Source of the DNA: Flavobacteriaceae bacterium
GTDB lineage: Bacteria; Bacteroidota; Bacteroidia; Flavobacteriales; Flavobacteriaceae
Assembly (NCBI GenBank): GCA_023262245.1
Contig: JALRDC010000013.1
Location: 1 to 10,529 of the forward strand
Length of the DNA stretch: 10,529 bases
Direction of reading: 5' to 3'
The position numbers and the translations under genes were made by a program. The notes under the pieces were generated by a model. That model saw nothing but the letters and a program-made list of their open reading frames with translations. It had not been told where the DNA came from and searched no databases. Shown here piece after piece: positions 6,647-10,529 of the stretch. Positions within the stretch are counted from its first letter, which is position 1, and the number at the start of each line of letters is the position of its first letter.

Positions 6647-6674
6647 GTGGTAAATTGTGGTAAAAAGTGGTAAA
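6647..6674 (+). promoter_or_regulatory. Three tandem GTGGTAAA repeats, putative MraZ operator
   Basis: GTGGTAAA occurs three times with exact 10-base periodicity, at 6647-6654, 6657-6664 and 6667-6674, each separated by two free bases. A further GTGG stands at 6626-6629, about two periods upstream of the first. MraZ proteins studied in E. coli and Mycoplasma bind GTG-containing direct repeats with about 10-base period just ahead of their own gene, repressing or activating the dcw operon. Here the array lies 36 bases before the mraZ start and just upstream of, and partly over, the likely -33 region of the mraZ promoter. Array and spacing are seen; binding by MraZ is inferred. Confidence 0.72.
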
Positions 6675-6689
6675 TATCAATTATATTTG
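6655..6689 (+). promoter_or_regulatory. Putative mraZ/dcw operon promoter
   Basis: TATATTTG at 6682-6689 matches the -7 consensus TAnnTTTG. A TTG at 6655-6657, between two of the GTGGTAAA repeats, is the best -33 candidate, with a slightly long 24-base spacing. The transcription start would be near 6696, giving a leader of about 14 bases before the TTG start of mraZ. Overlap of the -33 element with the repeats would suit repression by MraZ. Confidence 0.5.
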
Positions 6690-6709
6690 ATACAAATCAT
6701 TTTAAAGCG

Positions 6710-7177
6710 TTGCAACACCTCATTGGAACATACGAATGTAAAGCAGATGCCAAAGGCCGGATCATGATGCCGATTGCCATTAAAAAGCAATTGGCAAATG
6801 TCGTCACGGGTGGTTTTGTTTTGAAAAGAGCTGTATTCAATCCTTGTTTGGAATTATACCCAATGAATGAATGGATCAAATTAATGGAGCGAATCAATGG
6901 TTTGAATCGATTTAACAAGAAGAACAATGATTTTATTCGGCGCTTTACTGCTGGGGTAAAAACAGTTGAAATGGATGTCTCGGGACGACTACTTATACCA
7001 AAAGACCTGGTAAAACACGCACAGATTGGGAAAGAGATTGTTGTGTCATCAGCAATTAACATTCTTGAGATCTGGGATAAATCGCTTTATGAGAAAGCAA
7101 TAGATGAAGCTACCCTTGATTTTGGGGAATTAGCGGAAGAAGTTATGGGAGATAAAAATGAAGACACAATATCATAA
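6710..7177 (+). CDS. mraZ: Transcriptional regulator MraZ
   Basis: MraZ (155 aa) is the DNA-binding regulator at the head of the dcw cluster and usually autoregulates it. It has two SpoVT/AbrB-like halves, each marked by a DxxGR motif: D13-R17 (DAKGR) and D89-R93 (DVSGR, followed by LLIPKDL). Other family features are the N-terminal IGTYECKADAKGR and a central FIRRFTAG segment (75-82). Length is normal. The start is TTG: an in-frame TAA lies at 6671-6673, no ATG or GTG occurs between it and the conserved N-terminus, and TTG gives the expected first residues. Three direct repeats just upstream are its probable binding site. The 3' end overlaps rsmH by 20 bases. Confidence 0.95.
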   Translation: MQHLIGTYECKADAKGRIMMPIAIKKQLANVVTGGFVLKRAVFNPCLELYPMNEWIKLMERINGLNRFNKKNNDFIRRFTAGVKTVEMDVSGRLLIPKDLVKHAQIGKEIVVSSAINILEIWDKSLYEKAIDEATLDFGELAEEVMGDKNEDTIS

Positions 7178-8060
7178 TCCAGTTTTGCTTAAAGAGGCAC
7201 TTCGGGGGCTAAAGATTCAACCTGAAGGGATTTATGTTGATGTTACATTTGGTGGGGGAGGTCATTCCCGAGCTATTCTTGAGCAGTTAAACTCAGAAGG
7301 AAAACTTTTTGGGTTTGATCAAGACGCCGACGCTTCAAAAAATACCCTAAAGGATGATCGGTTTACCTTTGTAGCGGCAAACTTTAGTCACCTTGCACAA
7401 TATTTAAAATTTTATAAAGTAAGTGCAGTTGATGGAATTCTTGCAGACTTTGGAGTTTCCTCTCATCAGTTTGATGAAGGATCTCGAGGATTTTCTATCA
7501 GAAAAGAAGGAAGGTTGGATATGCGAATGAATCAATCTCAAGCATTAAATGCATATCAAGTTCTTAACGAATATTCATCAGAGCAACTGGCTCAAATATT
7601 TTTTCAATTCGGAGAATTGAGAAACGCTAAAAAAATTGCGAATAAGCTAGTCGAAGTCCGAGCCGAAAACAAGATAGAAACAACCACAGATTTAATAAAA
7701 GCAGTTAAATCATTGCTGCCAAAGAGATTTGAGAATAAGATTTTAGCTCAGATTTTTCAGGCAATTCGCATAGAGGTCAACCAAGAGTTAGAAGTTTTAA
7801 AGGTTTTTTTAGAACAAGCAAATTCAGTACTTAAGCCCAAGGCTAGGCTGGTCTGTATTTCTTATCATTCCCTTGAAGACCGAATCGTGAAGAGATTCTT
7901 TCAATCAGGAAATTTTGAAGGTAAGGAAGAGAAAGATTTTTTCGGAAATTCCTTAAGTCCCTTAAAAAAAATTGGAAAGTTACTTGTTCCAACGGAAGAA
8001 GAAATTCAAGAAAATTCGAGAGCACGTAGCGCTAAATTAAGAATAGCAGAAAAAAGATGA
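7158..8060 (+). CDS. rsmH: 16S rRNA (cytosine1402-N4)-methyltransferase RsmH (MraW)
   Basis: RsmH (300 aa) is a SAM-dependent methyltransferase that modifies C1402 in the decoding centre of 16S rRNA. Family motifs are all in place: HNPVLL (6-11), the SAM-binding DVTFGGGGHS (28-37) with FDQD (53-56), DFGVSS (97-102), GFSIRKEGRLDMRM (111-124), QAIRIEVNQEL (201-211), SYHSLEDR (235-242) and SRARSAKLR (287-295). Residues about 110-215 form the inserted helical domain. The ATG at 7158 lies inside the end of mraZ and, unusually for this window, has a GGGAG (7147-7151) six bases upstream, so it may be initiated independently as well as by coupling. The stop overlaps the ftsL-like ATG by four bases (ATGA). 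Confidence 0.97.
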   Translation: MKTQYHNPVLLKEALRGLKIQPEGIYVDVTFGGGGHSRAILEQLNSEGKLFGFDQDADASKNTLKDDRFTFVAANFSHLAQYLKFYKVSAVDGILADFGVSSHQFDEGSRGFSIRKEGRLDMRMNQSQALNAYQVLNEYSSEQLAQIFFQFGELRNAKKIANKLVEVRAENKIETTTDLIKAVKSLLPKRFENKILAQIFQAIRIEVNQELEVLKVFLEQANSVLKPKARLVCISYHSLEDRIVKRFFQSGNFEGKEEKDFFGNSLSPLKKIGKLLVPTEEEIQENSRARSAKLRIAEKR

Positions 8061-8368
8061 AGAGTCTGAGATCCATCCTAAATATAGATTTTTTGATAAA
8101 AGAAGATGCCTTAAAAAATTGGCGGATGATTCTTTTTCTTTCTGCATTAGCCGTAATAATGATTTCAAGTGGTCATAGTGCAGACAATAAAATATTCAAA
8201 ATAGCCGCTTTAAATACGGAGATAAAAGCTTTGAAAAGTGATTTTATAGAAGCTAAGAAACAACTATTAGTTTTAAAGAAAGAATCTACCGTAACCCGAC
8301 TTCTGGTCGAGAAAGGCTTAGGACCAGCGACCCAACCTCCAATTAAAATATCAGTCACTAATGAATGA
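8057..8368 (+). CDS. ftsL: FtsL-like cell division membrane protein
   Basis: This 103-aa protein has a short cytoplasmic N-terminus (1-22), one membrane segment (about 24-40) and a periplasmic heptad-like helix rich in Lys, Glu and Leu (about 45-82). The C-terminal tail is Pro-containing. This is the topology of FtsL, which together with FtsB activates the septal FtsW-FtsI synthase. Direct sequence similarity to E. coli FtsL is not evident to me, so the call rests on size, topology and position between rsmH and ftsI, the place of ftsL in dcw clusters. It overlaps rsmH by four bases (ATGA) and ftsI by eight, so translation is probably coupled on both sides. Confidence 0.82.
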   Translation: MKSLRSILNIDFLIKEDALKNWRMILFLSALAVIMISSGHSADNKIFKIAALNTEIKALKSDFIEAKKQLLVLKKESTVTRLLVEKGLGPATQPPIKISVTNE

Positions 8369-10352
8369 TCAGCAAAGCTTTTCTAAAGTGTTGATGCATC
8401 GATTTTATTTGCTTGCAAGTGTACTTTTTGTTTTTGCATTGGTATTAATAGGCAAACTGATTTACATACAGTTTTATGAAAGTACAAAAGGATTAGGTTT
8501 AGATCCAGAAGGGCTGGTAAAAAATGTAGTTTTAGAGCCTAGTAGGGGAAATATTTATGCTGCAGATGGGAACATCCTTGCAACGTCCATTCCGCGTTAT
8601 GAATTGCATTGGGATGCTGTTACTCCTTCGACACATTTATTTGATGCTTTCAAAAAAGCTTTAGCAGATTCTATGGCTTTAGTTGGTAATCAAAATGCTG
8701 TGCAAATTTTAAAAAATTTAGAAAAGGCACGAAGACAAAAAAACCGCTACTGGTTGGTTGATAAGGACCTTTCTTATTCGGAATACCAGCGCTATAAAAC
8801 CTTTCCTATTTTTAATCAAAACGTATATCGAGGTGGATTAATCGTAGAACAGGAGATCAAGCGAGAACACCCGCTGGGTAAAATTGCAGAGCGAACGATA
8901 GGATATGAAAAACAGGATAAAGACGGTACTTTCTTTCGAGTTGGACTAGAAGGTGCTTTTTCAGAATACTTAAGAGGAGATTACGGGTTGCGACTCAAAC
9001 AAAAAATAGCCAATGGACAGTGGAAGCCCATTAGCGATTCCAACGAAAAAGAGCCCACAGAGGGTTATGACCTTTACACAACACTTGATGTGAATATTCA
9101 AGACATAGCCCATACTGCGCTGTTGTCCCAATTGGAAGAATTTGAAGCAGAGCATGGAACTGTGGTGGTAATGGAGGTTAAAACAGGAGCAATTAAAGCT
9201 ATAGTAAATCTGGGAAGAACAGAACAAGGGAAGTATTTCGAAAAATTAAACTATGCAGTAGGAGAAGCACACGAACCAGGTTCAACTTTTAAATTAATGG
9301 GAATGATTGCTGCTTTGGAGGATAAGGTAATCGATCAAAACACTCTCATAGAAACAGGCAATGGAGAGATGATGTTTTATGGTAAGTACAGAGTAAAAGA
9401 TTCTAAAAGAGGAGGTTATGGGACAATAACAGCGGCCAAGGCATTTGAAGTTTCATCCAATGTAGGTCTGGTTAAGATTGTTTATGATAACTATAAAGAA
9501 GAACCTAAAAAATTTGTCGATAGGCTTTACAATATGGGAATCAATAAGCCTTTAGGATTGCCCATTCGAGGGGAAGGACTTCCAAAGATTCCTTACCCTA
9601 CCGATACAGACTGGGATGGTTTGGACCTGCCATGGATGGCCTATGGTTACGGGGTTAGTCTAACTCCTTTACAAACATTGACTTTTTATAATGCCATAGC
9701 GAATAATGGTGAGATGGTAAAGCCTCGTTTTTTAAATAAGATCAGCAATTTCGGGACGGCTCCAACAAAAGTTTTTTCTAAAAAAGTTTTAAATCCTTCC
9801 ATCTGTTCACAAGAAACTTTATCCAAGGTCCAGCAGATGATGTTTAATGTGGTTGATAAAAAATGGGGAACAGGATATAGCATAAAAGACCCCATGCTTA
9901 CAATGGCAGGGAAGACAGGTACGTGTCAAGTTGATTATACCACAGATGAAATTCAATATATTTCAAGCTTTGTGGGTTATTATCCTGTAGAGAAACCAAA
10001 ATATTCCTGTATCGTTGTCATTCATAGGCCAAACAAATCAAAAGGTTATTATGGAGCCACAGTAGCAGCTCCTGTTTTTAAGACTATCGCAAAAAAAATA
10101 TTTAACGACATTCCTTATGAAGTAACTATCAAGTCAACAGATTTGGCAATCTTAGAAATAGAGAATAAGGTTTTAGAAGATGAAAAAGTAATGCCTAACC
10201 TTGCTGGCTTAAGTAAGAAAGAGGCAGTGGAAACTTTAGAAAGAGAAGGTTATAAAGTAGTAGTAAAAGGAACCGGGCTAGTAAAATTCCAAAGTCCCAA
10301 GGCAGGAACTCCGATTCAAAAACAACAAAAAATCATTTTGGAGCTATCATGA
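8361..10352 (+). CDS. ftsI: Division-specific peptidoglycan transpeptidase FtsI (PBP3-type) with PASTA domain
   Basis: FtsI (663 aa) is the class B penicillin-binding protein that cross-links septal peptidoglycan together with FtsW. Residues 1-13 are cytoplasmic and about 14-37 form the membrane anchor. The dimerisation/pedestal region includes the EPSRGNIYAADG motif (about 58-69). In the transpeptidase domain the active-site motifs are STFK (S308 nucleophile, K311), SSN (365-367) and KTG (518-520). The last 54 residues (about 610-663, from VMPNLAGLSKKEA) form one PASTA-like domain, as in several Gram-positive division PBPs but not in E. coli FtsI. A single C-terminal PASTA domain is, as I recall, usual in Bacteroidota. 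The gene overlaps the ftsL-like gene by eight bases and murE by four (ATGA). Confidence 0.95.
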   Translation: MNDQQSFSKVLMHRFYLLASVLFVFALVLIGKLIYIQFYESTKGLGLDPEGLVKNVVLEPSRGNIYAADGNILATSIPRYELHWDAVTPSTHLFDAFKKALADSMALVGNQNAVQILKNLEKARRQKNRYWLVDKDLSYSEYQRYKTFPIFNQNVYRGGLIVEQEIKREHPLGKIAERTIGYEKQDKDGTFFRVGLEGAFSEYLRGDYGLRLKQKIANGQWKPISDSNEKEPTEGYDLYTTLDVNIQDIAHTALLSQLEEFEAEHGTVVVMEVKTGAIKAIVNLGRTEQGKYFEKLNYAVGEAHEPGSTFKLMGMIAALEDKVIDQNTLIETGNGEMMFYGKYRVKDSKRGGYGTITAAKAFEVSSNVGLVKIVYDNYKEEPKKFVDRLYNMGINKPLGLPIRGEGLPKIPYPTDTDWDGLDLPWMAYGYGVSLTPLQTLTFYNAIANNGEMVKPRFLNKISNFGTAPTKVFSKKVLNPSICSQETLSKVQQMMFNVVDKKWGTGYSIKDPMLTMAGKTGTCQVDYTTDEIQYISSFVGYYPVEKPKYSCIVVIHRPNKSKGYYGATVAAPVFKTIAKKIFNDIPYEVTIKSTDLAILEIENKVLEDEKVMPNLAGLSKKEAVETLEREGYKVVVKGTGLVKFQSPKAGTPIQKQQKIILELS

Positions 10353-10529
10353 AGACCTTAAAAGATTTATTGTATAAAGTGGCAATTGAGGGGATTTCTG
10401 GCACTCCTTCGGTAAGAGTGACCTCATTGAGTTTTGACAGTAGAAATGTAAAGAAAGGGGGGCTATTTATTGCTCAAAAAGGAGTTCAGGTTGATGGACA
10501 TGATTATATCTCACAAGCTATTGATAAGG
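10349..10529 (+). CDS. murE: UDP-N-acetylmuramyl-tripeptide synthetase MurE, N-terminal part (3' end outside window)
   Basis: Only the first 60 codons are present. They contain the Mur ligase N-terminal signature: SLSFDSRNVKKGGLFIAQKG (residues 27-46) followed by VQVDGHDYISQAI, which corresponds to the DSR..V..G.LF.A..G...DGH.F...A pattern of MurE and binds the UDP part of the substrate. MurE adds the third amino acid, usually meso-diaminopimelate in Gram-negative bacteria, to UDP-MurNAc-L-Ala-D-Glu in the cytoplasm. The determinants of that specificity lie outside the window. The ATG overlaps the ftsI stop (ATGA), and a GGAG lies five bases before it (10340-10343). The order ftsI-murE is the classical dcw order, which supports MurE over MurF. 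Confidence 0.9.
   Translation, partial: MKTLKDLLYKVAIEGISGTPSVRVTSLSFDSRNVKKGGLFIAQKGVQVDGHDYISQAIDK

Noticed and set aside
6697..7062. Open frame antisense to mraZ, and similar antisense or frame-shifted open frames inside dnaG, rsmH, ftsL and ftsI
   Set aside because: Their translations show no recognisable domain, they lie wholly within well-identified genes, and their composition is what a shadow of the real frame would give.

Overview
This window is ordinary core chromosome from a member of the Bacteroidota, almost certainly a Flavobacteriaceae-type organism. The base composition is AT-rich. The gliding genes gldB and gldC sit between nadE and the engB GTPase. Shine-Dalgarno sequences are mostly absent. 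Several intergenic regions carry the Bacteroidota -7 element TAnnTTTG in place of a sigma-70 type -10 box. The species cannot be named from the sequence alone. No tRNA, rRNA, CRISPR array, transposon or prophage was seen, no gene is visibly broken, and no gene-free stretch exceeds about 170 bases.

Left part (1-3746): the 3' end of a long-chain polyprenyl diphosphate synthase gene runs into dnaG (primase, TTG start). Converging on dnaG from the minus strand are nadE (ammonia-dependent NAD synthetase) and, downstream of it, a NarL/LuxR-type response regulator. The regulator's stop codon overlaps the dnaG stop. DnaG lacks all four expected zinc ligands of its N-terminal domain. The regulator carries Glu at the position of the phospho-accepting Asp.

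Middle part (3798-6541): gldB and gldC overlap by one base and run rightward, diverging from nadE. They converge with a leftward pair, an alpha/beta hydrolase of unknown substrate followed by engB (ribosome-assembly GTPase).

Right part (6542-10529): a 168-base intergenic region holds divergent promoter-like elements and three tandem GTGGTAAA repeats at 10-base spacing, which look like the MraZ operator. It leads into the start of the division and cell wall (dcw) cluster: mraZ, rsmH, an ftsL-like gene, ftsI (division transpeptidase with a PASTA domain) and the beginning of murE. All of these overlap their neighbours by 4 to 20 bases, so they are probably one translationally coupled operon. Together the genes supply lipid-carrier synthesis, priming of replication, NAD synthesis, ribosome maturation, septal peptidoglycan synthesis and gliding motility.

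I found no new multi-gene system. The observations most worth a second look are the putative MraZ operator, the zinc-ligand-less primase and the atypical response regulator beside it.
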